From: an uncultured Nonlabens sp.
GTDB taxonomy: Bacteria; Bacteroidota; Bacteroidia; Flavobacteriales; Flavobacteriaceae
Assembly (NCBI GenBank): GCA_947491755.1
Contig: CANLKV010000002.1
Location: forward strand, 558,001 to 622,000
Direction: 5' to 3'
DNA: 64,000 nt
How positions within the stretch are numbered: the first letter of the stretch is position 1; each line of letters begins with the position of its first letter. The notes under the pieces were generated by a model, which ran no database searches, was not told where the DNA came from, and saw nothing but the letters and a program-made list of their open reading frames with translations. The translations under genes were made by a program, and so were the position numbers. This document shows, in pieces, positions 31,868-40,261 of the stretch.

Positions 31868-32929
31868 ATGTTGAAACACAATTTTAGCGCTGGACCCTGT
31901 GTCTTGCCACAAGAAGTATTTAAACAGGCGGCAGCGGCTGTACTGGATTTCAATGATTTAAGTATTCTAGAAATATCACACCGTAGTAAAGAATTTATCG
32001 GTGTGATGGAAAAAGCTCGTGCACTAGCCCTGGAACACCTAGGTCTAACAGATAAAGGATATGTAGCGCTTTATTTAAGTGGTGGTGCAAGTATGCAGTT
32101 TTTAATGACTGCCTATAATTTATTAGAGCATAAAGCTGCCTATCTAGAAACCGGCACCTGGTCTGTAAAAGCCATTAAAGAAGCTCAAATATTTGGTAAA
32201 GTTGAGGTGGTAGCCTCTTCTCAATCAGATAACTTCAATCATATTCCTAAAAATTATACGGTGGGAGATGATGTTGACTACTTCCATTTTCAAACGAACA
32301 ACACCATCTATGGTACTCAATTGCAGCACACGCCACAGGTCAATGTACCGTTGGTTTGTGACATGAGCAGTGATATATTATCTCGCCAGCGTGATTTTGA
32401 AAAATATGATTTGATTTATGCAGGGGCTCAAAAAAATATGGGACCTGCGGGCACCACACTGGTGGTAGTAAAGGAAGAAATTTTGGGCAAGCTTACTCGC
32501 AAGATTCCTTCCATGCTGGATTACAAGGTGCATATTAGTAAAGATTCTATGTTTAATACGCCCCCAGTTTTTCCCATTTATGTAACCATGCTTACACTGG
32601 AATGGCTTAAAGCTAACGGTGGTATTGCATGGATTGAAAAAATCAATCAGCAAAAAGCAACTCTAATTTATCAAGAAATTGATCGCAATCCATTATTTAA
32701 AGGTTTTGTAACCCAGCCAGAAGACCGTTCCATGATGAACGCTACATTCTCCCTGCATGATGTATCATTAACCGATCGCTTTAATAATCTAGTAAAAGAG
32801 GCAGGTATCAATGGACTTAATGGACATAGATCTGTAGGCGGGTATCGCGCAAGTATGTATAATGCCTTGACATTAGAGAGCGTTCAGGTGCTGGTGGACG
32901 TCATGAAAGAATTAGAAAGAACGGTATAG
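31868..32929 (+). CDS. serC: 3-phosphoserine/phosphohydroxythreonine transaminase
   Basis: 353 residues, full length. N-terminal KHNFSAGPCVLPQEVF, ILEISHRSKEF, YLSGGASMQF, the PLP lysine motif AGAQKNMGPAGTTLVVV and C-terminal EAGINGLNGHRSVGGYRASMYNAL identify SerC, which converts 3-phosphohydroxypyruvate to phosphoserine in serine synthesis and also acts in pyridoxal phosphate synthesis. It is followed by serA, the enzyme making its substrate. Its product, phosphoserine, is also the substrate of the cysteate synthase proposed for the cysteine-synthase-like gene at 61.5 kb. Confidence 0.97.
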   Translation: MLKHNFSAGPCVLPQEVFKQAAAAVLDFNDLSILEISHRSKEFIGVMEKARALALEHLGLTDKGYVALYLSGGASMQFLMTAYNLLEHKAAYLETGTWSVKAIKEAQIFGKVEVVASSQSDNFNHIPKNYTVGDDVDYFHFQTNNTIYGTQLQHTPQVNVPLVCDMSSDILSRQRDFEKYDLIYAGAQKNMGPAGTTLVVVKEEILGKLTRKIPSMLDYKVHISKDSMFNTPPVFPIYVTMLTLEWLKANGGIAWIEKINQQKATLIYQEIDRNPLFKGFVTQPEDRSMMNATFSLHDVSLTDRFNNLVKEAGINGLNGHRSVGGYRASMYNALTLESVQVLVDVMKELERTV

Positions 32930-32941
32930 TTATGAGAAGTT

Positions 32942-32957
32942 CGCTTACGCGGAAGCG
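32942..32957. repeat. CGCTTTCGCGAAAGCG palindrome, variant copy 6 (intergenic)
   Basis: Reads CGCTTACGCGGAAGCG, two changes from the consensus, 13 bp after the serC stop. Confidence 0.7.
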
Positions 32958-33031
32958 TAACTAAAAACATCCCCATACCATTTAAAATACACAGTAAACT
33001 ATTGCAAGTTTATTGCACCAAATTTAAAATT

Positions 33032-33991
33032 ATGAGCAGAAAAATATTAGCAAACGACGGCATATCAAAAAGTGGTATAGAAAAACTAGAAGCGGCAGGC
33101 TTTGATGTGATTACTACTAACGTGGCACAAGATCAATTAGAGAGTTACATCAACAAGCACAATATCGAGGTATTGCTTGTACGATCTGCCACCACTGCCC
33201 GCAAAGAATTGATAGACAACTGCCCTAGTCTTAAAATGATAGGCCGTGGTGGTGTAGGAATGGATAATATTGATGTCAATTATGCGCGAGAGAAAGGTCT
33301 CACCGTTTTTAACACACCAGCAGCGAGCAGTGCCAGTGTTGCCGAACTGGTCTTTGCCCATCTCTATGGAGGTGTGCGATTCTTATATGACAGCAATCGC
33401 AACATGCCCCTAGAAGGAGATAGCAATTTTAAAGGACTCAAAAAACAATATGCAAAAGGTATCGAGTTGCGCGGCAAAACAATAGGAATTATAGGAATAG
33501 GCAGAATAGGACAAGAAGTCGCAAAAATCGCTACAGGTGTAGGTATGAATGTGATTGCTCATGATAGTCATGCCACCAGCTCGCCCCAAATCACCTTAAG
33601 TCTATTTGATGGACAAGAGATTTCTGTTGAAATACCGTTAGTCAGTAAAGAAACCTTATTAACTACGGCAGATTTTATAACGCTGCATGTACCTGCACAA
33701 AAACAATATGTGCTGGGGAAAGAAGAATTTGAACAAATGAAAAAAGGTGCTGCCATTGTTAATGCTGCCCGTGGTGGTGTCCTAGACGAGGTTGCTCTAG
33801 TCGAGGCTCTAGAGACAGAGCACTTAAACTTTGCTGCTCTAGATGTTTTTGAGAGTGAGCCTACTCCAGAAGTTACATTGATGATGAATAGTAAATTAAG
33901 CCTAACACCCCATATAGGAGCAGCGACTGTAGAAGCGCAAGACCGTATAGGTGTAGAGCTAGCCGATCAAATTATTAAGGCTCTAGCTTAA
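33032..33991 (+). CDS. serA: D-3-phosphoglycerate dehydrogenase
   Basis: 319 residues from ATG 33032; the in-frame TTG at 33002 adds ten residues not seen in the family. Short SerA without an ACT regulatory domain. The D-2-hydroxyacid dehydrogenase features are GVGMDNIDVNYAREKGLTVFNTPAAS, the NAD-binding GIIGIGRIGQEVA, the catalytic Arg in NAARGGVLDE and the His in LTPHIGAAT. It oxidises 3-phosphoglycerate, the first step of serine synthesis, and sits 102 bp after serC with a degenerate palindrome between them. Confidence 0.95.
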   Translation: MSRKILANDGISKSGIEKLEAAGFDVITTNVAQDQLESYINKHNIEVLLVRSATTARKELIDNCPSLKMIGRGGVGMDNIDVNYAREKGLTVFNTPAASSASVAELVFAHLYGGVRFLYDSNRNMPLEGDSNFKGLKKQYAKGIELRGKTIGIIGIGRIGQEVAKIATGVGMNVIAHDSHATSSPQITLSLFDGQEISVEIPLVSKETLLTTADFITLHVPAQKQYVLGKEEFEQMKKGAAIVNAARGGVLDEVALVEALETEHLNFAALDVFESEPTPEVTLMMNSKLSLTPHIGAATVEAQDRIGVELADQIIKALA

Positions 33992-34159
33992 AAGAACTAT
34001 TTAAAACCAACAAGTAGGAACTTTTATAGTTTTAGATTAACATCTAATAATTTAACATTTGATAATTCGTTTTTAGTCCTTTAAACGAGTTATTAATCCT
34101 ATTTTTGCTCTTAATAAATTGTTAACGCCATTCATCCTAGATGGATTGAGTCCCTACTT

Positions 34160-34621
34160 ATGGTTAAACACGTGCCTGACATTATCCCTAGTGTCCTGAC
34201 ATTTTATGTAGAAAAAGAGCTAGAAAAGCAAGATGTTGAGTGGATGCTGCGTCTTATAGAAACCACCTACAAGCGTCATAATAGGAAAGTCCTGTTGTAT
34301 GTAGAATTCGGTGATTTTGGAGTACTTACATTCAAAAGAACATTTAAGCACTGGGGCATGATCCATTCAAATGCTGGCTTTATAATTAATAGAGTTGATA
34401 AAATCGTGGCTACATCTGACGCGGTAATCTTGCGTTCTCGATTGTTGTTTGAATTTAATTTATTGCCCTCTGTATCATTGAGAGCCTATGCAAAACATCG
34501 CAAACATAGAGGGGTCGCCTGGTTGAAAAAATCTGTGGAATCGTCATCACAAGTAGAGGAATCACAAAAAAAAGAACAGTTTGATTCTTTAATAAAATCA
34601 AAAACAAGTATCTCTAATTAG
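34160..34621 (+). CDS. SpoIIAA-like (STAS-related) domain protein
   Basis: 153 residues. The first 120 follow the SpoIIAA-like pattern: a strand (SVLTFYVEKELEKQDVEWMLRLIETTYKR), then KVLLYVEFGDFGVLTFKRTFKHW, a central strand DKIVATSDAVI and an ending AKHRKHRGVAWLKK like the family's closing AWL. A polar Ser/Glu/Lys tail of about 25 residues follows. The function of these proteins is unknown. The gene is alone, with 168 bp upstream lacking a clear promoter box. Family placement is moderate. Confidence 0.6.
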   Translation: MVKHVPDIIPSVLTFYVEKELEKQDVEWMLRLIETTYKRHNRKVLLYVEFGDFGVLTFKRTFKHWGMIHSNAGFIINRVDKIVATSDAVILRSRLLFEFNLLPSVSLRAYAKHRKHRGVAWLKKSVESSSQVEESQKKEQFDSLIKSKTSISN

Positions 34622-34710
34622 TTTTATTACAACTTGGGCAAGCTTTGTTTACCGACCTTTTTTCGGGTGTAGAATTACTACATTTAAAAAGTAATTTTAC
34701 CGTTGAATAA

Positions 34711-35773
34711 ATGAGTCGCATAATTTACTGCTTTAGTCTAGGTTGGCTATTAGCCACCATTTATACCCACGCCCAGCCGTCTGATTTAAAATCACTTAAA
34801 AAAGAGCTCATCTCACTTGCGAAAGAGAGCAACCTTCCTACGCTAGAAGTAATGGTGTGGAATAAAAAAAAACTCTTTATTTATAGATTATCATCATCCA
34901 GAAGTTGAGGATATTGACGTTTATAGAATAGGAAGCACCAGCAAATTACTTTCGGCAGTTGCTGTAATGAATCTAGTAAGTCAAAGTAAACTAGCTCTCA
35001 GCGATCCAGTCTCAAAGTACCTAAGTCTTAAAAACCTCAATCAAGGAGTAACTATTGAAGATTTGCTCAATCACCTGTCTGGAATACCAGACTATACTCA
35101 AAACCCCAGATGGATCAAAGCGGTATTTGATAACAATACGCCTACTAGCTATGATGAGAGATACGCCCTTATCGATAGCGTCATGATGCCCACAGGACAT
35201 TTTAACTACAGTAATAGTAATTATTTGATACTAGAGAAGGTGATAGAACATATTGAAGGGAAAAGCTATGGTTCTTACTTTAATAATTTTTATATGTCTA
35301 ATGAGTTAGATGACATTAAAATAACCAACATAGCAGATGTTAATCAAGCTTTTTTTGCACAGGATGGAAGTCGTTCTAACGATTTCAGTAAAATTCAAGA
35401 GGTCTACGGTCTTGCTGGTGATGTAAGTGCAACATCAGCAGGATTATTAAAATTTATGAAGTTTCTTTTTATTAAAGATCAACTACTTGATGAGCTTACG
35501 AAGCAAAAAATGCTCTCCTGGAGGTCGATGGAATCTATGGTTATTCCCGTTGGTTCAGGAGAAATTAATAAGTATGCCTCTGGAATAATGCAGCTATCTT
35601 ATAAAGGTAAATCACTAATAGGACATTCCGGCGGTACTCTCAAATATCAATCTTTTTGTTTCATCCATCCACCATCAGAAACGATAATAATCGCTTTAAC
35701 TAATGGCGCAGGAAGACATTACAATCAGGTTTTTGTACAAAAAATGATGCCTGCAATTCTTGATCGACTCTAG
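34711..35773 (+). pseudogene. secreted serine hydrolase (class C beta-lactamase type), broken by a frameshift in an A9 run
   Basis: Frame one (from ATG 34711) encodes a signal peptide and about 50 residues, then meets TGA at 34906-34908. Frame two, open from upstream of the homopolymer at 34864-34872 to 35773, continues the protein: DYHHPEVEDIDVYRIGSTSKLLSAV carries the SxxK motif (Ser-Thr-Ser-Lys) with no start before it. Later FNYSNSNYLIL holds the YxN motif and LIGHSGGTL the third motif of the family. Removing one A restores a normal protein of 353 residues. Either a pseudogene, a phase-variable or slippage-translated gene, or a sequencing error in the homopolymer. If decoded, the product would be periplasmic or surface exposed. 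Confidence 0.8.
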
Positions 35774-35795
35774 ATTTTAAAAGGTTTTGATGTTT

Positions 35796-35811
35796 TGCTT
35801 TCGCGAAAGCG
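35796..35811. repeat. CGCTTTCGCGAAAGCG palindrome, variant copy 7 (intergenic)
   Basis: First base is T instead of C, leaving a perfect 14-bp palindrome at 35797-35810; it lies 23 bp after the serine hydrolase stop. Confidence 0.85.
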
Positions 35812-35883
35812 AAAAAATACCAAGCATTACGTAGTAATATCCTCAAGTTTTCCTAATTTGAAAGCTTTAAAACCAACACTATC

Positions 35884-36519
35884 ATGGCATCTATACTAGA
35901 TCTATTACAAACAGAAATGGGACAAACCTTAATTAACGGTGCGGCTCAAAAAACAAACACAAATCCTGATAAAACAGCAACAGTGCTGTCCCAGGCAATG
36001 CCTTTAATACTGGGGGCTATGCAGCGCAATGCAAAAACTCCAGAAGGTGCGGCTTCTTTAAACAACGCATTGAGTGAAGAAAAACATAATGGCGGTTTAT
36101 TGAATATGCTAGGAGATTTAATGGGCAACGGGAACAATAACGCAGATGATTTACTTAATGAAGGCTCTGGGATATTAGGACATGTACTGGGTAACAAACA
36201 ACCAGTTGTTGAGAATGCGATTGCCACATCCAGTGGTGTAGATGCCCAGTCTGTTAGTCAAATTATTAAAATTGCGGCTCCTATCGTTATGAGCTTGCTG
36301 GGTAAACAAAAACAAGAAAAAGAAATCGATTCTAGTGGTATCGACAGTTTGTTAGGCTCGGTTCTAGGACAATCAGGAACGCACGACAACTCGTTTTTAA
36401 CTTCTATACTAGATGCAGATGGCGATGGCAGCATTGTCGATGATGTTGCAGGAATGGTCATGGGTGGGAATAAGAAGAAGAGTGGTCTAGGAGGAATGAT
36501 CGGAGGCTTATTTAAATAA
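35884..36519 (+). CDS. DUF937 family protein
   Basis: 211 residues. DUF937 features: MASILDLLQTEMGQTLINGAAQ, VLSQAMPLILGAMQRNAKTPEGAASLNNAL, GGLLNMLGDLMGN, GILGHVLGNKQPVVENAIATSSG and IIKIAAPIVMSLLGKQ. Near the C-terminus a DADGDGSIVDD segment resembles a calcium-binding loop, followed by a Gly/Lys-rich end GNKKKSGLGGMIGGLFK. The role is unknown. It is 1 bp before the DUF6146 gene, so these are co-transcribed. Confidence 0.85.
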   Translation: MASILDLLQTEMGQTLINGAAQKTNTNPDKTATVLSQAMPLILGAMQRNAKTPEGAASLNNALSEEKHNGGLLNMLGDLMGNGNNNADDLLNEGSGILGHVLGNKQPVVENAIATSSGVDAQSVSQIIKIAAPIVMSLLGKQKQEKEIDSSGIDSLLGSVLGQSGTHDNSFLTSILDADGDGSIVDDVAGMVMGGNKKKSGLGGMIGGLFK

Positions 36520-36520
36520 T

Positions 36521-36943
36521 ATGAATAGCTACCGCTATCTTATAGGACTGCTCATTTTTGTCTTTGTAATAATCTTAAGCAGCTGTGGTAGAAGTACGGC
36601 AGTTTCTATACCACAGGAAGAGCAGACTGTAATGCAAGGTGACACAGTGCGCATTGCAAATGATAGCCTAGACTATGAAATAATTATAATAGAGCCAGGT
36701 TTTAACACCTGGCTTATTTCTCAATTACCACGTGGTGTGCGTTCTCAAGCAGCCATGGACATTGTAAATGACAGGAAGGTTATAGAGTACAATTTGAGAG
36801 TGAACCAGCCATTACGATTTGATCCTCAACTATATCCATTCCCTATAGACTACGATTCTAGAACTGATTATGGCTATGAGGTAACTTATCTACTTTTCAA
36901 TTATTTTAATTTTTTTGAGCAGCGGTATAATCAACGCTTGTAA
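36521..36943 (+). CDS. DUF6146 family lipoprotein
   Basis: 140 residues. A lipoprotein signal ends in ILSSC (Cys22). The mature part has NDSLDYEIIIIEPGFNTWLISQLPRGVRSQAAMDIVNDRKVIEYNLRVNQPLRFDPQLYPFPIDYDSRTDYGYEVTYLLFNYFNFFEQRYNQRL in outline, which I recognise as a conserved flavobacterial family. Anchored in the periplasm or outer membrane; role unknown. It begins directly after DUF937 and is followed after 14 bp by the DUF6787 gene. Confidence 0.85.
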   Translation: MNSYRYLIGLLIFVFVIILSSCGRSTAVSIPQEEQTVMQGDTVRIANDSLDYEIIIIEPGFNTWLISQLPRGVRSQAAMDIVNDRKVIEYNLRVNQPLRFDPQLYPFPIDYDSRTDYGYEVTYLLFNYFNFFEQRYNQRL

Positions 36944-36945
36944 CT

Positions 36946-36953
36946 TATTTTTG
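36946..36953 (+). promoter_or_regulatory. -7 box immediately before the DUF6787 gene
   Basis: TATTTTTG ends 4 nt before the ATG at 36958 and begins three bases after the upstream stop. No good TTG at normal spacing. If used, the mRNA would be almost leaderless. Confidence 0.4.
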
Positions 36954-36957
36954 CAGC

Positions 36958-37461
36958 ATGCAAAAAATAAGAGAACGCTGGGAAATTCAAGAAAACTGGC
37001 AATTTATTTATATCATTTTAGGAATCACTGGACTGATTGCGTGTGGTTTTTATCTGGCTTTCCGTCTATTGCCTTCAAAATTTGAAGATGTATTGTACGA
37101 GTATCTATTTATGATAGTCGTCACAGCAATAAGTGCCTATATAATTTATCGCATTTGTATGTGGCTTTTTGTTAAGTTACAAAGCCGGTGGGATGTTACC
37201 TATCGCTGGGAACTTATTGCTATTTTTCTTGTATTTGCCGTTACAGGGTCTGCATCTGCAAAAGTATCTGGTCCTGTTCTAGAATGGATAGGTGTAACCC
37301 GAGAGACCGTTAACCCATGGATTTTCTGGCCCATTAGATTGTTAATCATATTCCCGTTCTATCAAATATTATTGGTACTTATGGGATGGCTCTTCGGTCA
37401 ATTTGAATTTTTCTGGGATTTTGAAAAGAAGATGCTTTCTAGGTTTGGTATAAAGATTTGA
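36958..37461 (+). CDS. DUF6787 family membrane protein
   Basis: 167 residues with four membrane helices (FIYIILGITGLIACGFYLAF, YLFMIVVTAISAYIIYRICMWLF, ELIAIFLVFAVTGSASA, IFWPIRLLIIFPFYQILLVLMGWLFG). The conserved ends are RERWEIQENWQ and FFWDFEKKMLSRFGI. I recognise it as a conserved flavobacterial inner-membrane family without known function. It is the last gene of the DUF937-DUF6146-DUF6787 group. Confidence 0.85.
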   Translation: MQKIRERWEIQENWQFIYIILGITGLIACGFYLAFRLLPSKFEDVLYEYLFMIVVTAISAYIIYRICMWLFVKLQSRWDVTYRWELIAIFLVFAVTGSASAKVSGPVLEWIGVTRETVNPWIFWPIRLLIIFPFYQILLVLMGWLFGQFEFFWDFEKKMLSRFGIKI

Positions 37462-37510
37462 AACAGCCGTATAAAAAAGCGGATAAGCTTTTAACTTTTT
37501 AAAATTACAT

Positions 37511-37518
37511 TATATTTG
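37511..37518 (+). promoter_or_regulatory. -7 box of the tRNA-Arg transcript
   Basis: TATATTTG with flanks (AAAATTACA before, GCA-CCGCTTA after) almost identical to the tRNA-Met promoter. It lies 160 bp before the tRNA, so a long leader is transcribed. Confidence 0.6.
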
Positions 37519-37562
37519 CAACCGCTTAGAAAAAGAGGATAGATTAAATATGTTTTCAAAAC

Positions 37563-37676
37563 ATCAATCCTTTGTTCCAAAGCCCTTGTGATTTTTCAAA
37601 GTGGACTTTTTGTGAGGTCTTAAGGAAGATGTAAAAGGAACAAACTAAGGTTGATTCATTACCGTAATAATGAATA
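37563..37676 (+). ncRNA. structured leader or small RNA before tRNA-Arg
   Basis: ATCAATC-C-TTTGTTCC (37563-37578) can pair with GGAACAAA (37637-37644) and AGGTTGAT (37648-37655), giving about 15 pairs around a 58-nt loop. A second hairpin, TTCATTA/TAATGAA around CCGTAA, sits just before the tRNA at 37655-37675. There is no open frame longer than 13 codons from an ATG. It may be a processed 5' leader, a separate small RNA or the remains of another gene. Confidence 0.4.
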
Positions 37677-37677
37677 A

Positions 37678-37751
<74 letters not shown>

Positions 37752-37777
37752 CTAAAGAAAAGTATCTTAAGAAAAAA

Positions 37778-37803
37778 CGCCCATATTGCTTGGGCGTTTT
37801 TTT
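37778..37803 (+). terminator. terminator of tRNA-Arg
   Basis: CGCCCA and TGGGCG pair around TATTGCT with a preceding A-run and seven T after. Confidence 0.92.
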
Positions 37804-38074
37804 GTACAGAGATATTAAAAACGGTAGTACGTCAGATTTCTAGATATTCCCAGTGCGGACACTTATCCCCAGTACGATATATAAACCTCTTATCTTCCTT
37901 TAAAAGTTTATCTAGCATTCTCTCATTTCTGACTACCCTATTACAAGCGCCTGGTTTGATCTTAAAACACGTCGATTTGATGCATTTAGAATTTTAAAGC
38001 CACTTATCTGCTTGAAGAATTATAACCAACGACATGAAATAAGCTGAACATATGAGGTGCATCAAACGTCAAAC
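37804..38074. other. gap without a supported gene after tRNA-Arg
   Basis: 271 bp between two terminators. A 53-codon open stretch on the minus strand (37832-37993) has no plausible start except an internal ATG giving about 30 residues ending GDKCPHWEYLEI; it may be a decayed gene. No repeat of the tRNA 3' end is present, so there is no sign of an integrated element. Confidence 0.4.
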
Positions 38075-38100
38075 AAAAATGCCTCCATTATGGAGGCATT
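38075..38100 (-). terminator. terminator of the DUF6268 gene
   Basis: AATGCCTCCA and TGGAGGCATT pair around a three-base loop; on the minus strand the T-run TTTTTG follows. Confidence 0.88.
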
Positions 38101-38131
38101 CATTAATAGATAAAACTATGATTTTTTATTT

Positions 38132-39028
38132 CTATAAATCTACACGATAGATCAGGTCAAAACCAAAGAACAAAGAGCTGTCAAATTCTGCATTAAGGCG
38201 CACCCGATCGTCACCACCAGGCTGGAAGGTCAAGATTTGAGCCCCTACCGTGTCACCCTGATTGTACAATCCATAATCTGTAGTATCAAAACCTACTTTT
38301 CCTCTTAAAATTAGGGCGTCGTCAAAGAAGCCGTAGGCGGCAAACAGCGCAAAACGTATCGACTCTTCCTGCACATATTGACCCGCATAGTTACTGTCAG
38401 TCAAATTATAAGACTTAATAGATGTAATTAAGTTTCCACCTAGACTAAAACGGTCTGTTAAAGAATAATTGATATCTGTACGTATAGGCAAGACTGCATT
38501 TATATAGAACTTACGATTATCAGATTTATACCACAATCCTACTAATGGAGTAATCGTTGTTCCAAAATTTTCTGAAGATATGTATGTACCAAATTTCAAC
38601 CCGTAACGACTGTTATACTTCTTTTCTAACAAAGCCAGTCCACCAAATTGAAAATCATCACTGCCCAAGTCTCCAAAATCAGAAGCAAATTTAGGTAACG
38701 CCACATAAGTACCTGTCCAATTGTTACCGTGCGTATATTTCAACCCTACATTGAGCCTTGTCATAATTAAATTGGAACGAACATCTGTAAACTGCAGTCC
38801 TAAACGAGTATTCTCATAGGTAAAGCCTCCTATTATAGTCGCCTTACCAGACAAAGGAAGCGGGAAATAACCCTCGACCAGGGTATTGCTCACATCTGTT
38901 TCTTGCGCGTCATCCACATTGCCTAGGGTGGCATTGTTATGAGTTACTTTCAAAATATCAAGATAATCTTGAGCATGGGCAGCAGGGACCGCCGCAAGAC
39001 ATAAAACACAGAATAAAATTTTTCTCAT
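38132..39028 (-). CDS. DUF6268-like outer membrane beta-barrel protein
   Basis: 298 residues. A signal peptide (ILFCVLCLAAVPAAHAQ) precedes amphipathic strands throughout: ATIIGGFTYENTRLGLQF, LNVGLKYTHGNNWTGTYVAL, YGLKFGTYISSENFG, FYINAVLPIRTDINYSL and a C-terminal strand FFGFDLIYRVDL ending in a hydrophobic residue, as in outer membrane barrels. No transport substrate is known. A single gene with its own terminator. A GGTGA-GTTA-TCACC inverted repeat at 39053-39066, 24 bp before the start, could be an operator. Confidence 0.78.
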   Translation of the reverse strand: MRKILFCVLCLAAVPAAHAQDYLDILKVTHNNATLGNVDDAQETDVSNTLVEGYFPLPLSGKATIIGGFTYENTRLGLQFTDVRSNLIMTRLNVGLKYTHGNNWTGTYVALPKFASDFGDLGSDDFQFGGLALLEKKYNSRYGLKFGTYISSENFGTTITPLVGLWYKSDNRKFYINAVLPIRTDINYSLTDRFSLGGNLITSIKSYNLTDSNYAGQYVQEESIRFALFAAYGFFDDALILRGKVGFDTTDYGLYNQGDTVGAQILTFQPGGDDRVRLNAEFDSSLFFGFDLIYRVDL

Positions 39029-39278
39029 CTTTTGTGATTGTTTATAAATAACGGTGAGTTATCACCATTGTTAATTTCGAAACTAAAATAGCCATAAAAT
39101 ATATATATGACAGAAAGATGAGCTATAACTTATCACAATGCTACAATGTGCATACCTACAAAAGCAAGTATTGTAGATTGGAATTAGTTTTTATTAAGTT
39201 TTATATAAACCTAACGACCACTAGGCAGTTGTTTGTCAATAAGGAGTTTAAAATCTATAAGCCCCAGGATATTTGCAG

Positions 39279-39286
39279 TAACTTTG
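39279..39286 (+). promoter_or_regulatory. -7 box of a folE promoter
   Basis: TAACTTTG, 20 bp before the folE ATG; the TTG element is not clear. Confidence 0.4.
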
Positions 39287-39306
39287 AACCTTAACATTAT
39301 AAAGAA

Positions 39307-39903
39307 ATGCCTTACAAATTTTTTGAAGAGTACAATATAGAAGTCACAGATAGCATTCGTAAAAATTATAAAGATGTAATAACAGAGCTGGGTGAAAACA
39401 CAGATCGAGAAGGCTTACTTAAAACCCCAGAACGGGCTGCCAAAGCTATGCAGTTCTTAACCAGTGGTTACGATCAAGACCCAGCAGCAGTACTCAAAGG
39501 AGCCATGTTTGCCGAAGATTACAACGACATGGTGATTATTAAGGATATAGAACTATATTCCTTGTGTGAGCACCATATGTTACCATTTTTTGGCAAAGCT
39601 CATATTGCCTATATCCCTGATGGCCACATCGTCGGTCTATCAAAAATACCACGAATAGTAGATATTTTTGCTCGCAGGCTGCAGGTACAGGAACGTTTGA
39701 CACACGACATACTTGAATGTATTCACAAGACATTACAACCTAAAGGTGTTGCCGTTGTTATAGAGGCGTCACACATGTGCATGATGATGCGTGGGGTTCA
39801 AAAACAAAACAGCTCTACTACCACTAGTGGTTTCCGTGGTCAGTTTGAAAAAGTAGAAACACGCTCTGAGTTTTTAAACTTAATAGCCAGCGATTTGCAT
39901 TAA
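39307..39903 (+). CDS. folE: GTP cyclohydrolase I
   Basis: 198 residues, normal length. It opens GTP to dihydroneopterin triphosphate, the first step of folate synthesis. Zinc and catalytic residues lie in [21 protein letters not shown] (Cys and His pair), [23 protein letters not shown] and [23 protein letters not shown] (second Cys). The N-terminal helix [27 protein letters not shown] is standard. It is alone with its own upstream region; the small membrane-protein gene follows after 48 bp. Confidence 0.97.
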   Translation: MPYKFFEEYNIEVTDSIRKNYKDVITELGENTDREGLLKTPERAAKAMQFLTSGYDQDPAAVLKGAMFAEDYNDMVIIKDIELYSLCEHHMLPFFGKAHIAYIPDGHIVGLSKIPRIVDIFARRLQVQERLTHDILECIHKTLQPKGVAVVIEASHMCMMMRGVQKQNSSTTTSGFRGQFEKVETRSEFLNLIASDLH

Positions 39904-39951
39904 ATTATTATGGAATAGATTTTGATCCTCAAAACTTCATAAGTCAATTAT

Positions 39952-40257
39952 ATGTTTGAATCAAAATCTTCAAAATTATTTTATGGGATCATTTTTGATC
40001 TTATAGGTATGGCCTCCTATATAATCCCAGTGGTGGGAGAGTTTGTAGATATTTTGTGGGCGCCACTTGCGGGTTATTTAATGACCAAAGTTTATCCTGG
40101 AAAAACAGGTAAAACCGCTGGAGTACTTACTACCATAGAAGAACTCGTACCAGGACTGGATATCATCCCCACATTTACCCTTACCTGGATATACACCTAT
40201 ATTATAAAAAAAGAGTCTACAAATAAGAAAACTAAGCCTCAATCGATTGAGGCTTAG
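39952..40257 (+). CDS. small membrane protein of unknown function
   Basis: 101 residues. Two or three hydrophobic segments (LFYGIIFDLIGMASYIIPVV, FVDILWAPLAGYLMTKVY, LDIIPTFTLTWIYTYII) and a basic tail. The middle GKTGKTAGVLTTIEELVPGLDIIP looks conserved, and I believe the family is common in flavobacteria, without a known role. The last five codons and the stop are inside the arm of a perfect 34-bp palindromic terminator, so the gene's end and its terminator are the same DNA. Confidence 0.78.
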   Translation: MFESKSSKLFYGIIFDLIGMASYIIPVVGEFVDILWAPLAGYLMTKVYPGKTGKTAGVLTTIEELVPGLDIIPTFTLTWIYTYIIKKESTNKKTKPQSIEA

Positions 40258-40261
40258 TTTT
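40228..40261. terminator. bidirectional terminator, perfect 34-bp palindrome
   Basis: Two 17-base arms meet at ATCGAT (centre between 40244 and 40245), with an A-run on one side and T-run on the other. It covers the stop codon of the small membrane protein and touches the stop codon of convergent msrA. Confidence 0.93.
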
